Shown here one piece after another: positions 1 through 8,400 of a stretch of DNA of 40,481 nt; positions within the stretch are counted from its first letter, which is position 1; each line of letters opens with the position of its first letter. Source of the stretch: Verrucomicrobiota bacterium (lineage in GTDB: Bacteria; Verrucomicrobiota; Verrucomicrobiia; Chthoniobacterales; UBA10450); the NCBI GenBank assembly GCA_003218755.1, contig QHOK01000106.1:1-40481 (forward strand), read 5' to 3'. A program made the translations under genes and the position numbers. Under the pieces are notes generated by a model. It was not told where the DNA came from. It did not search any database and saw only the letters and a program-made list of their open reading frames with translations.

Positions 1-87
1 TCAGCGACTAGACAATTGCCGACACCTCACGCCCGCGGGGCCGTCGGAATTTTCAAGAACAACACGCCAGGTTCGACGAGGCGAATG

Positions 88-507
88 CTAGTTGAAATCC
101 TGGTGCGAATCGCGCACGTAGGGATATTTCGATTCGTTACCGACCGCAGGGGGAAATTCCGGGTAGCTCGCATGAATATAAGGGATATCTGGCGGCAGTA
201 TGGGATAATAGCTTTCCCGCCAGATTGGAAAGGGAAATGTCAAAATCTCAATAAGGCCGGCCACGTGGCGCGCGCCGGCGCGCCCCAGTCCGCGCCAAAC
301 GCCATAACCAGCCGCCGCGGAATTACCTTCCGTTTGGTTGACTTGGTTAACCGTCACAAAAAAGTCAGTCGGAGCGATGAAAAAATTGGAAAGCCCGCGA
401 CCGAGCTTGCGTGTTGGACCATAATCGTTCGAAGGGGGGTCTTGAATATCGGCGAAGGTTCCGCTGGCCAGGCCAGCAACGACCGCGATGCAAAGGATGG
501 TTTTCAT
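88..507 (-). CDS. exported protein, TIGR04073 (exosortase-system-associated) type
   Basis: The 139-residue product starts with a signal peptide (MKTILCIAVVAGLASGTFA). It continues with a KLGRGLSN block near residue 33, a GLGRAGARH block and a proline/tyrosine-rich tail (TFPFPIW, YYPILPP). These match, from memory, the TIGR04073 family found in exosortase-bearing Verrucomicrobia and relatives; its biochemical role is unknown. The frame stays open upstream, but I place the start at the ATG at 507 because a good signal peptide follows and GGAG lies about 6 nt before it. It sits 47 nt downstream of the TerC-like gene on the same strand. No exosortase gene is in the window. The family call is fairly safe; a function cannot be given. 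Confidence 0.8.
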   Translation of the reverse strand: MKTILCIAVVAGLASGTFADIQDPPSNDYGPTRKLGRGLSNFFIAPTDFFVTVNQVNQTEGNSAAAGYGVWRGLGRAGARHVAGLIEILTFPFPIWRESYYPILPPDIPYIHASYPEFPPAVGNESKYPYVRDSHQDFN

Positions 508-554
508 AGGCGCTCCGAACCAGTTAAACGATTCCGAACGGCAAAGGCAATACT

Positions 555-1526
555 TTATTTTCGGTGTTCGGCTGCACCACGGTTCTGCGTCTTCAGAATC
601 GAAATACCTATGGTGACTGCGAGAATCAGGACAATGATTCCAAGCGAAAGGGTCCTCGGTATTGGTAAATAATCCGCGATAATCATTTTGATCCCGACAA
701 AGCCCAGCACGAATGCGAGCCCTGTTCTCAAGTAAATGAAACGATCCATCAAACGTGCCAGCAGGAAGTAGAGGGACCGCAAGCCGAGAATCGCGCAAAT
801 ATTGGATGTATAAACAATGAACGGGTCGCGCGTAATCGCGAAGATCGCGGGTATTGAGTCGACCGCAAAGATCAGGTCCGTGGTCTCAATCACGATCATA
901 GTCAGAGCGAGCGGAGTGAACATCCAGCGACCATCCACGCGCACGTGAAAATGTTCGGCACGGAATTCGCGCGTGATGGGAAGAACCCGGCGGCACGTCC
1001 GCAATACCCAACCCTCTCTGAAATCACGCGCTGGATGTTTTCTAAAAAACATTCGCGCTGCCGTGATAACCAGGAAAAGCCCGAAAAGATAAAGAACGAA
1101 ATGAAAGCGTTGCACGAGCGCGATACCGCACAGGATCATGGTGCCGCGCATGATAAGTGCGCCGATAATTCCCCAGACTAAAACGCGATGCTGTGCGCGT
1201 GGGGGAACACGAAAATGTGCGAAGATCAACACAAAAACAAAAATGTTATCCATGCTCAGCGAATACTCGATGAGATAGCCGGTCAGAAAATCGAGAGCGA
1301 GATGTGGTCCCTTGATGCGCCAGACCAGGGCGTTAAATCCAAGGGACACGAGCACCCACAGTGCGCTTCGTTGAGCCGCAGCGCGTAAGCTTAATTCCCG
1401 ACCGCGGAGTTTAAAGGTGACGAGGTCGATGCCAATCGCGATGAAGACGCCGATATGAAAGGCAATCCAAAACCAGATGCTCGTCGTCACGGCGGGCAGG
1501 TTTTCATGCCGCGAGGCGCGCGGCAA
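555..1526 (-). CDS. TerC/Alx-family integral membrane protein
   Basis: The product is a polytopic inner-membrane protein of the TerC/Alx family, whose members are linked to metal-ion (manganese) export and were first named for tellurite resistance. Alignment by eye with E. coli Alx holds over nearly the whole length (about 320 residues). Family blocks include FLTGYLIEYSLSMDN, with the conserved acidic residue after the serine, VLVWGIIGALIMRG, and DLIFAVDSIPAIFAITRDPF followed by TSN and AILGLRSLYF. About seven to nine hydrophobic helices are visible. The start is uncertain: the frame opens at TTG 1526, and a GTG at 1490 would give a product beginning just before the first helix; neither has a clear ribosome site. 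I see no yybP-ykoY riboswitch in the 60-nt spacer to the divergent greA-like gene. Confidence 0.9.
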   Translation of the reverse strand: MPRASRHENLPAVTTSIWFWIAFHIGVFIAIGIDLVTFKLRGRELSLRAAAQRSALWVLVSLGFNALVWRIKGPHLALDFLTGYLIEYSLSMDNIFVFVLIFAHFRVPPRAQHRVLVWGIIGALIMRGTMILCGIALVQRFHFVLYLFGLFLVITAARMFFRKHPARDFREGWVLRTCRRVLPITREFRAEHFHVRVDGRWMFTPLALTMIVIETTDLIFAVDSIPAIFAITRDPFIVYTSNICAILGLRSLYFLLARLMDRFIYLRTGLAFVLGFVGIKMIIADYLPIPRTLSLGIIVLILAVTIGISILKTQNRGAAEHRK

Positions 1527-1570
1527 TCGTAAATTGCGCGCTCACCCCATAGGACTTATAGGTCAAATGC

Positions 1571-1582
1571 GACTCATGAGTC
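1571..1582. promoter_or_regulatory. 12-bp perfect palindrome in the divergent terC/greA spacer
   Basis: GACTCATGAGTC is a perfect 12-bp palindrome lying 6 bp before the ATG of the GreA-like gene and 44 bp upstream of the TerC-like start. It sits in the only spacer between two divergent genes, the typical place for a dimeric repressor site. No clear -35/-10 pair is visible around it. Operator function is an inference. Confidence 0.3.
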
Positions 1583-1588
1583 ATATTG

Positions 1589-3478
1589 ATGGACGCGGAA
1601 TTGGAAAAACTCGTCGAAGCTGGCAAGCTCAGTTCTAAAGCCGCCGGGCAACTGGAAAAACTAAAGCCCGGCACATTTTGTCTGCATAAGAGCTGGGGAT
1701 TCGGTCGCGTGCGCGAATGGAACCTCCTATTCAATCAGGTTGTAATCGATTTTGCCAGCAAGAAGTCCCATCCCATGCAGACCCAGTACGCGGCGGAGAA
1801 TCTTACGCCACTGGCGCCGGAACATTTTCTCGCACGAAAGGCGACCGACCTGGCGTCGATCAAGAATCTGGCGAGGGAAAATCCGACCGCGTTGGTGCGA
1901 AACATCCTGGAAAGTTTGGATGGCAAAGCCACCGCGCAACAGATCAGTGAATGGCTGTTCGGCGATGTTTTCACTGAGGCCGAATGGAAACGCTGGTGGG
2001 AATCAACAAAGAAAGCGCTCAAAGCGAGCGGCGCTTTTTCCCTACCTGCAAAAAAAACGGACCCAATCCAAATCCGCGGCGAAGGCGTATCGCACGCGGA
2101 CGAGCTGATCGCCGCTTTCAACAAAGCGCGTCAGCCGAAACAGCAAATCACGGCGCTGGAGCAAATCATAAAATTTCACGAGCAATTCAAGGAACCTGAA
2201 AAACAGCTTCAGCCCATCATCGTAACCGTCGAGAACACGGCGGCGCGCAACCAGAAAATACATCCCGAACTCGCGTTCGAGCTAATCATGGGGCGGGACG
2301 ATTTGCTCGCGCGGGTCCCACGAGTGCACACGACCCACATCGGCTTGACTATTTCGAAATTAATTCTTGAGGAAGAAAACCGTTTGATATCGATCCTGCC
2401 AAAATTGCCGGCGGCAAAAGAGAAGAGAATCTTGCAAGCGTTGCCGTCGGCACTTGGTCCGAACTGGACAGAGCGCGCTTTAGGTTTGATGCAAGGCAGT
2501 CACGGCCGCATGGTCGCACAAATTCCGCGCATCTTGAACGAAGCCGGGCAACATGCGGAGCTTCGGACAACGCTGGAGCGGAGCGTTCGCGAACATTCAG
2601 CCACGAGCGAGATGCTCGCCTGGCTGTGCAACGAACGGGAAAGCTGGAGTGAGCTCGTTACGCCGGATTTGCTCGGCGCAATTTTCTCGGCGCTGGAACG
2701 GGAACAGCACAACGCTCCGGGTCGCGCCAGCAAGTTGCACCGCACGCTAGTTGAAGATCGGCAACTGCTTGGTGACATTTTGAGGAATGGCGACGTCGGT
2801 CTCGCGCGCGATGTCATGCGGCGGTTGCAGCTAAGCCCATTATTCGACGAGTTAACGAAGCGGTCGCTCCTGGCGCGGATCGTTAAAGTTCATCCAGAAC
2901 TGGAAAGCATGATCACAGGCTCGCAAGCGGAGGAGAAAGCCGCGCCCCTGATCGTTTCCTGGAGCAGCCTGGAAAAGCGCAAGGCCGAATACGAAGAGCT
3001 GGTTAAAACGAAAATTCCCGAGAACAGCAGGGAGATCGCGCTCGCCAGATCGTATGGCGATCTCAGCGAGAATTTTGAATTCAAAGCGGCCAAGCAAATG
3101 CAGAGCGTCCTTCTGCGGCGTAAAGCCGAGCTGGAACAGATGCTGCATAACGCACGCGGGACTTCGTTTGAGAATCCCGATACGTCCCGCGTTTCCATCG
3201 GCACAATCGTCACGCTGCGCAATGCGGAGACGAACATGGAAGAAGCCTACACTATTCTCGGGGCTTGGGACGGCGATCCCGACCGCCACATTATCTCGTA
3301 CCAAACAGCGATTGGACAGGCGCTGCTCGGTCATGAAATCGGCGAGACCGTCTCCCTCAACACGGAGCACGGCACCGCTCAATTCACCATTGCTTCAATC
3401 CAGCCCGCCACGCCGGACCGGACGCCTGCACCGAGTCCTCCCAGCGAATCCGCCGTTGAAGCAGTGATCGCCAAATAA
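1589..3478 (+). CDS. GreA/GreB-family transcription elongation factor with ~460-residue N-terminal extension
   Basis: The last ~150 of 629 residues form a GreA/GreB module. It begins with a coiled-coil hairpin from about residue 463 (KRKAEYEEL), carries the acidic tip GDLSENFEF (the Asp and Glu that place Mg2+ for RNA cleavage in backtracked RNA polymerase), and ends with the FKBP-like domain (VSIGTIVTLRN to GHEIGETVSL). Canonical GreA is about 158 residues. The extra N-terminus holds a small domain with LHKSWGFGRVREW near residue 34, which resembles CarD/Tudor-like surfaces, followed by a long helical region. I recall a similarly extended GreA in Chlamydia, so this is probably a PVC-group architecture and not a recent fusion. 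I chose ATG 1589 over the preceding TTG at 1586. No strong ribosome site is seen. Confidence 0.88.
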   Translation: MDAELEKLVEAGKLSSKAAGQLEKLKPGTFCLHKSWGFGRVREWNLLFNQVVIDFASKKSHPMQTQYAAENLTPLAPEHFLARKATDLASIKNLARENPTALVRNILESLDGKATAQQISEWLFGDVFTEAEWKRWWESTKKALKASGAFSLPAKKTDPIQIRGEGVSHADELIAAFNKARQPKQQITALEQIIKFHEQFKEPEKQLQPIIVTVENTAARNQKIHPELAFELIMGRDDLLARVPRVHTTHIGLTISKLILEEENRLISILPKLPAAKEKRILQALPSALGPNWTERALGLMQGSHGRMVAQIPRILNEAGQHAELRTTLERSVREHSATSEMLAWLCNERESWSELVTPDLLGAIFSALEREQHNAPGRASKLHRTLVEDRQLLGDILRNGDVGLARDVMRRLQLSPLFDELTKRSLLARIVKVHPELESMITGSQAEEKAAPLIVSWSSLEKRKAEYEELVKTKIPENSREIALARSYGDLSENFEFKAAKQMQSVLLRRKAELEQMLHNARGTSFENPDTSRVSIGTIVTLRNAETNMEEAYTILGAWDGDPDRHIISYQTAIGQALLGHEIGETVSLNTEHGTAQFTIASIQPATPDRTPAPSPPSESAVEAVIAK

Positions 3479-3611
3479 CATCGGATCATTCGTAATCGGA
3501 TCGAAAGAATCGAGCTAACTTGTCGAGACTAAAATTGCCGGAAGAGCAAGGTACGCGTTAGCTTCTTGTGATGATGCTAAGCCCCGAGTGCGCAGGCTGT
3601 GGCCGTAGTAG

Positions 3612-4294
3612 TTAAATCAGCAGTTCGTAGGAGAGAATGCTCAAGCAATAGATTGCCGCTGTTTCCACTCGCAGAATGATCGGGCCGAGCGTGATCGGCT
3701 GGCATCCGTGACGACGCGCGAGCGCAAGCTCTGCAGGTGTAAAATCGCCTTCGGGTCCAACAAGCATCAATACGCTCCGAGGACGATGTTGGTGTTCATT
3801 TGAATAACCTGCCAGAATTTTCTTGAGGTGTTGAGCGTCAGGCTGGAGCGAGCCGATCAGCCGAAGGTCGAACGATTCCTCTGCCGCTGCCGAAAATAAT
3901 TCTGACAATTTTCTCGGCATGTGCACGTACGGCAGCCAGTTCTGACCGCATTGTTTGCCCGCTTCGATCGCGATCTGCTGCCATTTCGTCTGTTTTTGGG
4001 CCGCGCTTTCGGAGTCGACCTGCACAATCGTGCGGTCGGAAATAATTGGCACAATTTCAGCTGCGCCGATCTCGACCGCCTTCTGCACGATCAGCTCCAT
4101 GTTTTTCCCTTTTGGAATGGCCTGTCCCAGAATAATCCGGCACTGCAGCGGCAGTGTTGCCCTTGTCCGTCGAAGAGAACAAGTTTCTCCCCCGCTTTCA
4201 TGCGCAGGACATCGCGTGCGTGGTGAGCCTCCGATCCACTTAATGCCAAAGCGGCGGGGTTCCAATTCTCCGGTGAGATGTAGAAGCGATGCAT
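3612..4294 (-). pseudogene. rsmE: 16S rRNA (uracil-1498-N3)-methyltransferase, frameshifted and internally deleted
   Basis: RsmE methylates N3 of U1498 in 16S rRNA. The N-terminal frame begins MHRFYISPENWNP at 4294 and reads through the RNA-binding PUA-like start (HHARDVLRMKAGEKLVLFDGQGQ). The C-terminal SPOUT domain is in another frame: IILGQAIPKGKNMELIVQKA, EAGKQCGQNWLP, LVGPEGDFTPAEL and ILRVETAAIYCLSIL. The frame switch lies near 4138-4155. Compared with E. coli RsmE (243 residues, from memory), about 25 residues between the FDG motif and IxLGQ are missing, so this is not a one-base slip. The gene begins 4 nt after the lyase stop codon and ends a chaperone operon. It is a pseudogene or an assembly fault; the rest of the sequence looks well conserved. 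Confidence 0.85.
4138..4156. repeat. hairpin and short direct repeat at the rsmE break
   Basis: CACTGC-AGCG-GCAGTG (4141-4156) is a perfect 6-bp stem with a 4-nt loop. It overlaps two copies of CGGCA at 4138-4142 and 4149-4153. This is exactly where the two rsmE reading frames fail to join, so the structure may be linked to the loss, either biologically or during sequencing and assembly. Confidence 0.55.
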
Positions 4295-4298
4295 CGGC

Positions 4299-5162
4299 TT
4301 ACTGATAGTTCGCTACGATAAGAGAGTTCACCGCCAACACGTCTGCCGACGATTTGCTGATGGGCAGCTCTACACCGCGCTGTTGAAGCGCCGCGATCAC
4401 GGTCTCTGTGCGAATATTTCCGACCAGTGCGTCCTGCGCGAATGGGCATCCGCCAAGACCACCGATGGCCGAATCAAAGCGGCGGCAACCCGCGTCGTAC
4501 GCAGCGAGCACCTTGGCTGCGGCTCCCTCGGGCACGCTGTGAAGGTGAACGCCGATATCGTAATCAGGGGATAGGCTCATCGCTGATTCGACCACGCAGC
4601 GAATCAGATCAGGACCGGCTACTCCGACCGTGTCAGCAAGCGAAATGGATCGAATACCAATGCTAGCCAGTTTCTTTATTGCCTGGTGCACTTCTTTCTC
4701 ATTCCACGGGTCGCCATAGGGATTTCCAAACGCCATCGAAATGTAAGCGACGACGCCGAGCCTCGCGCTGTCAGCTCTGGTTTTAATCGATTTCAGCACC
4801 TTGTAGGAGTCTTCGAGTGTCTGGTTTTGATTTTTGCGCAGAAACGTTTCAGAGATGGAAGAAGGATAACCCAGAGTGCTAACTGCGTTCGTTGCTATGG
4901 CACGCTCGGCGCCTTTCTCATTCACCACAATCCCGATGATTTCGACGTCGTCCGGCAGATCGACTTGCTTCAGCACCTTCTCGCTGTCGGCCATTTGTGG
5001 GACGGCTTTGGGAGAGACAAAACTTACAGCATCGATGTGCTTGAACCCCGCCACGATCAGCGCGCGCAGATAACGCGCCTTCAGTTCAGTCGGGATTTGC
5101 CGCCTGAGACCCTGCCAAGCGTCGCGCGGGCATTCGATCAATTTGACAGCATTGTGAACCAC
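4299..5162 (-). CDS. HMG-CoA-lyase-like enzyme (DRE-TIM metallolyase family)
   Basis: The product is a TIM-barrel lyase related to hydroxymethylglutaryl-CoA lyase, which cleaves HMG-CoA to acetyl-CoA and acetoacetate. Visible motifs are the N-terminal ECPRD (catalytic Arg and metal-ligand Asp), HIDAVSFVSPKAVPQMAD, the metal-binding HxH in GVHLHSVPEG, and GLGGCPFA with the catalytic cysteine of the family signature. WQGL replaces the usual LQN after ECPRD, so the substrate may differ from HMG-CoA. Start choice: the GTG at 5162 gives 287 residues and a 14-nt gap to dnaJ, with the conserved barrel starting at once. An ATG at 5243 in the same frame would overlap the end of dnaJ by 67 nt and add an unconserved tail. 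It lies between dnaJ and rsmE in one apparent transcript. Confidence 0.85.
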   Translation of the reverse strand: MVHNAVKLIECPRDAWQGLRRQIPTELKARYLRALIVAGFKHIDAVSFVSPKAVPQMADSEKVLKQVDLPDDVEIIGIVVNEKGAERAIATNAVSTLGYPSSISETFLRKNQNQTLEDSYKVLKSIKTRADSARLGVVAYISMAFGNPYGDPWNEKEVHQAIKKLASIGIRSISLADTVGVAGPDLIRCVVESAMSLSPDYDIGVHLHSVPEGAAAKVLAAYDAGCRRFDSAIGGLGGCPFAQDALVGNIRTETVIAALQQRGVELPISKSSADVLAVNSLIVANYQ

Positions 5163-5176
5163 GGAAACTGCAGCGT

Positions 5177-6319
5177 TTACTTGAAGAATTCCTTCGCGCG
5201 CTCGAAGAAACTTTTGCGCATCGGAGTGTTTTCCTCGCCGCAAAGGGCTGCGAACTCCTCGAGCTTGCGACGTTGCTCCGTATTCAATCGTGACGGCACC
5301 TCGACAATTAGACGCGCGAACAAGTCGCCATGGCCGCGGCCGTTGACGTTTACGATCCCTTTGGCGCGCAGTTTGAATATTTGTCCGCTTTGTGTGCCGG
5401 CGGGCACTTTGAGATGCGCTTTGCCTTCCAGTGTCGGCACATCAATTTCGCCGCCTAAGGCCGCAATGGAAAATGGGATTGGCACCTCGCAATACAGATC
5501 ATCGTTTTCACGCTGAAAGATTTTGTGTTCCTTGATATGGATGACCACATAGAGGTCGCCTCGCGGACCGCCACCGATTCCGGCCTCGCCATTGCCTAAG
5601 GAACGCAGCCGGGTGCCTTCTCTGATTCCAGCGGGAATTTGCAGCTTAATTCGGCTCGCTTTTTCCACGCGTCCGTCGCCGCGGCATTTCTGGCACGGTT
5701 TTTCGATGATCTCACCGGCGCCATGACAGCGGGGACATGTCTGTGAAATATGAAAAAATCCACGCGAACTGACGACCTGGCCACGGCCGCCGCAAGTGGG
5801 ACAGCTGATCCTGCGCGAGCCCGGTTCAGCGCCGCTGCCCTGGCATTTATGGCAGGTGTCCAGTTTCGTGATCTCAATATGCTTGTCCGCGCCAAAAGCC
5901 GCCTCCTCCAGTTTGATTTCCATGTCGTAGCGCAAATCTGATCCGCGGCGCCGGTCTTCCGTACGTGCGCCACCACCGCCGAAGAATGTCTCGAAAATTC
6001 CGCCTCCAAAGCCAGCGCCGCCGAACACTTCGCGGAAAATCTCGAATGGGTCGTGGAAAGCGCCGCGGCCGAAACCGACGCCGCCGGGAGCGAATGCTGC
6101 GTGACCAAAGCGATCGTAGGCGGCGCGTTTCTCAGGGTCCATAAGGACATCGTACGCTTCTCCTAGCTCCTTGAATTTCTCCTCGGCGTGCGGGTCGTCC
6201 GGATTTTTGTCCGGATGAAACTTGACCGCGAGCTTGCGATAGGCGCGTTTGACCTCCTCATCCGTGGCGCTTCGTCCAACGCCAAGGACCTCATAGTAAT
6301 CGCGTTTGTCAGTCGCCAT
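5177..6319 (-). CDS. dnaJ: chaperone protein DnaJ
   Basis: DnaJ (Hsp40) delivers substrates to DnaK and stimulates its ATPase in the cytoplasm. The 380-residue protein has the complete type I layout. The J domain begins [11 protein letters not shown] and carries the HPD motif. A Gly/Phe-rich linker follows, with repeated GGAGFGGG. Four zinc-binding repeats come next ([32 protein letters not shown]). The C-terminal substrate-binding domains end in the dimerization tail. The frame is open 17 codons upstream, but the ATG at 6319 fits the family start [10 protein letters not shown]. It is 57 nt downstream of grpE. No DnaK gene is present in the window. Confidence 0.97.
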   Translation of the reverse strand: MATDKRDYYEVLGVGRSATDEEVKRAYRKLAVKFHPDKNPDDPHAEEKFKELGEAYDVLMDPEKRAAYDRFGHAAFAPGGVGFGRGAFHDPFEIFREVFGGAGFGGGIFETFFGGGGARTEDRRRGSDLRYDMEIKLEEAAFGADKHIEITKLDTCHKCQGSGAEPGSRRISCPTCGGRGQVVSSRGFFHISQTCPRCHGAGEIIEKPCQKCRGDGRVEKASRIKLQIPAGIREGTRLRSLGNGEAGIGGGPRGDLYVVIHIKEHKIFQRENDDLYCEVPIPFSIAALGGEIDVPTLEGKAHLKVPAGTQSGQIFKLRAKGIVNVNGRGHGDLFARLIVEVPSRLNTEQRRKLEEFAALCGEENTPMRKSFFERAKEFFK

Positions 6320-6376
6320 GTGGCCGATAACTCCTGCCTGACCTATGCGAGTGGCAGGCGCAGCAAGCAAGCAGCC

Positions 6377-6952
6377 TCACTTCTTTGCCGGCCCGCTGGA
6401 AACAACTACTTTTGCAGGCCGAAGCAATCGGTCTTTAAATCGATAACCGCGACTGACTTGGCGCAGGACGGTCTCTTCGGGAACTTGATCGCTCGGCTCA
6501 TGTGCAATTGCTTCGTGCAGGTTTGGATCGAACGGTTTATCTTCGGCTTCGATGGGTTGCAGCCCGTTTTCCGTGAGCAAATCGTTCAGTTGTTTTTGGA
6601 CGAGAACCATTCCGGAATAAATCGGGGATTGTTCCCCCTGCTCTTTTGCGGCTGCGAGACCAAGCTCAAAATTATCGATAATTGCGACCAGCCGCTGGAG
6701 TAGCGAGTTGTTGGCGTACTTGATTGCCTCTTCCTTTTCGCGCACACAGCGCTTCTTGTAATTCTCGAAATCCGCCTGACTGCGCAACGCGAGATCGCGG
6801 AACCGGTCGAGATCGGCTTGTAAGCCGGCCATTGGATCTTCCCCCTCAATCTGCTCGGCGGCTGGCGCGGGAGCGTAGGGTGAAGGCATCGGTTTTGCCG
6901 ATGACGACTGCTTCATTTTTTCGTTTTGTTCAGCAACAGGAATTTTTTTCAT
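6377..6952 (-). CDS. grpE: nucleotide exchange factor GrpE
   Basis: GrpE releases ADP from DnaK. The 191-residue product has the typical low-complexity N-terminus (SSSAKPMPSPYAPAPAAEQ), a long coiled-coil helix (QADLDRFRDLALRSQADFENYKKR), and the C-terminal beta domain with FDPNLHEAIAHEP and GYRFKDRLLRPAKVVVS. Its ATG overlaps the stop codon of the upstream PP2C phosphatase by 4 nt (ATGA at 6949-6952), so the two are probably translationally coupled. An internal ATG 12 codons in (MKQSSS) is an alternative start. I see no CIRCE-type inverted repeat before it; any promoter must lie further upstream, before the STAS gene. Confidence 0.96.
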   Translation of the reverse strand: MKKIPVAEQNEKMKQSSSAKPMPSPYAPAPAAEQIEGEDPMAGLQADLDRFRDLALRSQADFENYKKRCVREKEEAIKYANNSLLQRLVAIIDNFELGLAAAKEQGEQSPIYSGMVLVQKQLNDLLTENGLQPIEAEDKPFDPNLHEAIAHEPSDQVPEETVLRQVSRGYRFKDRLLRPAKVVVSSGPAKK

Positions 6953-8388
6953 GTTTTGCGGATCGCAATTACAGTGATGTCGTCATTTTGAGGTGCCGAC
7001 CCGGTAAAGTCGCGCACGTCCTCGATGATTTTCTTTACAATCGCCTGTGCACCCTCGTTCGCGCTCGCGCGGACCGATTGCATCATCCGATCGAGGCCGA
7101 ACTCGTCTCCCTCAGTACTTAGCGTTTCGGTTACACCGTCGGTGTAGAGGATGAGGCAATCATCGCGCTCGAGCGGGACGGCGAATTCAACCGTAAGCCT
7201 ATCAAACACGCTTCCGCTGTCAATTCCCACGACCATCCCCGGCGGTTTGATTGGCGTAACGGTTTGCGACTGCCGCTGGTAAAGTAACGGCGCATCGTGT
7301 CCGGCGCGCGCGAGGGTAACGCCATTGCGCTGGTGGTCTAGAATGAGATAGGCCATGCTGATGAACATGTCTTCCTTGATGTCAGGGTAAAGCTGACGAT
7401 TCACCTTTCGTAAGACATCTGCCGGAGACGGGTTCCGAGCCGCCTCAGCGCGCAAAACGCTCCGGCAAATCGCCATGATGAGCGATGCCGGCACACCTTT
7501 GCCTGAAACATCTGCGATTGCCACGCCCAACCGCTCGTCGTCCACTTGAATGTAATCGAAATAGTCGCCGCTTACCTGTCGGGCCGGCACATTGATGCCG
7601 CTGATCTGAAATCCGTCAATGGCCGGGGCCTCGGCGGGCAGCAAAATCCGCTGAATGTCCCGGGCAATCTCGAGATCGTGATCCAGCCGCTTTTTTTCGT
7701 TGGCCATCGAATAAATAATCGCGTTGTAGAGGGCAAAGGCAGATTGCTCAGCGATCGATTTAAAAACGACGAAGTCGCCCTGCGAAAACGGTGCACCCAT
7801 CGGGCCATTGGCGAGCGCTAAGACTCCCAGATCCTGAGCTCCATACCGGAGCGCCGCGGCCATGATGGAGCCACTGCTAAACGCGCTGCCGCGCAATTTC
7901 GCCAACTCCGGCGCATCGGAGAGCTCGTTCAAACAAATAGGCTGCCCTGTTTGCCAGACGCGTCCGATTAGTCCTTCCCCTGGGGCGATTGTGTGCAGCC
8001 GTAGAAACCTCTCAACAGCGGTAGGAGCGGCGGCCGCTTGTTGCAAAATATTCGGCGAAACATCGACTAGCGGCGGACAGCCTTTGGAGATGAATGCCGG
8101 CGTGAGCTTTGCGCCAGTTCGATCGGTCACATATAGCGCGCCGCCCTGCGCGTCGAGAATGCGGGTAGCGCCTTCGACGATGAGCCGATGCAGTTCCTGA
8201 GGTCGAATCGTTTCTCGGAAGGCTTCGCCAAGACCGTGCAGGAAATCGAAAACGAGCGTCTCCTCGACTTGGATCTCCTCATGCGAGCGCTCTAACCTGC
8301 GAATCCGCTGTCCCTGGAGATAGCTGGTAACGATCCACCCGGCAACAGACGCGACAAAGAGTCCGAGGAGAAGAGTCGGCCACATCAT
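6949..8388 (-). CDS. membrane-anchored GAF-domain PP2C (RsbU/SpoIIE-type) phosphatase
   Basis: The 479-residue protein has one N-terminal transmembrane helix (residues ~3-23), a short coiled linker, and a GAF sensor domain (about 45-220; ALYVTDRTGAKL, GEGLIGRVWQTGQPICL). A PP2C-type SpoIIE phosphatase domain follows, with metal-binding aspartates in SGDYFDY and IADVSGKGVPASL, then LILYTDGVTE and the C-terminal QNDDITVIAIR. Such enzymes dephosphorylate STAS-domain anti-anti-sigma proteins to switch on a sigma factor or another output. A STAS gene lies directly upstream (12-nt gap), which makes it the likely substrate. The stop overlaps the grpE start, so the phosphatase and chaperone co-factor appear to be co-expressed. 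No anti-sigma kinase is in the window. Confidence 0.93.
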   Translation of the reverse strand: MMWPTLLLGLFVASVAGWIVTSYLQGQRIRRLERSHEEIQVEETLVFDFLHGLGEAFRETIRPQELHRLIVEGATRILDAQGGALYVTDRTGAKLTPAFISKGCPPLVDVSPNILQQAAAAPTAVERFLRLHTIAPGEGLIGRVWQTGQPICLNELSDAPELAKLRGSAFSSGSIMAAALRYGAQDLGVLALANGPMGAPFSQGDFVVFKSIAEQSAFALYNAIIYSMANEKKRLDHDLEIARDIQRILLPAEAPAIDGFQISGINVPARQVSGDYFDYIQVDDERLGVAIADVSGKGVPASLIMAICRSVLRAEAARNPSPADVLRKVNRQLYPDIKEDMFISMAYLILDHQRNGVTLARAGHDAPLLYQRQSQTVTPIKPPGMVVGIDSGSVFDRLTVEFAVPLERDDCLILYTDGVTETLSTEGDEFGLDRMMQSVRASANEGAQAIVKKIIEDVRDFTGSAPQNDDITVIAIRKT

Positions 8389-8400
8389 GCAAGGGCCAGC

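Noticed and set aside
16-672. 218-codon plus-strand frame at the left edge
   Set aside because: It lies antisense to the TIGR04073-type gene and the end of the TerC-like gene and has no recognisable features.
3480-3502. ATCGGATC repeated twice at 15-bp spacing after the greA-like gene
   Set aside because: Only two copies and no further register, so it does not reach the level of the heptad and octad arrays.
4686-5516. 276-codon plus-strand open frame
   Set aside because: It is antisense to the lyase and dnaJ genes, both strongly conserved; its translation shows no protein-like pattern.
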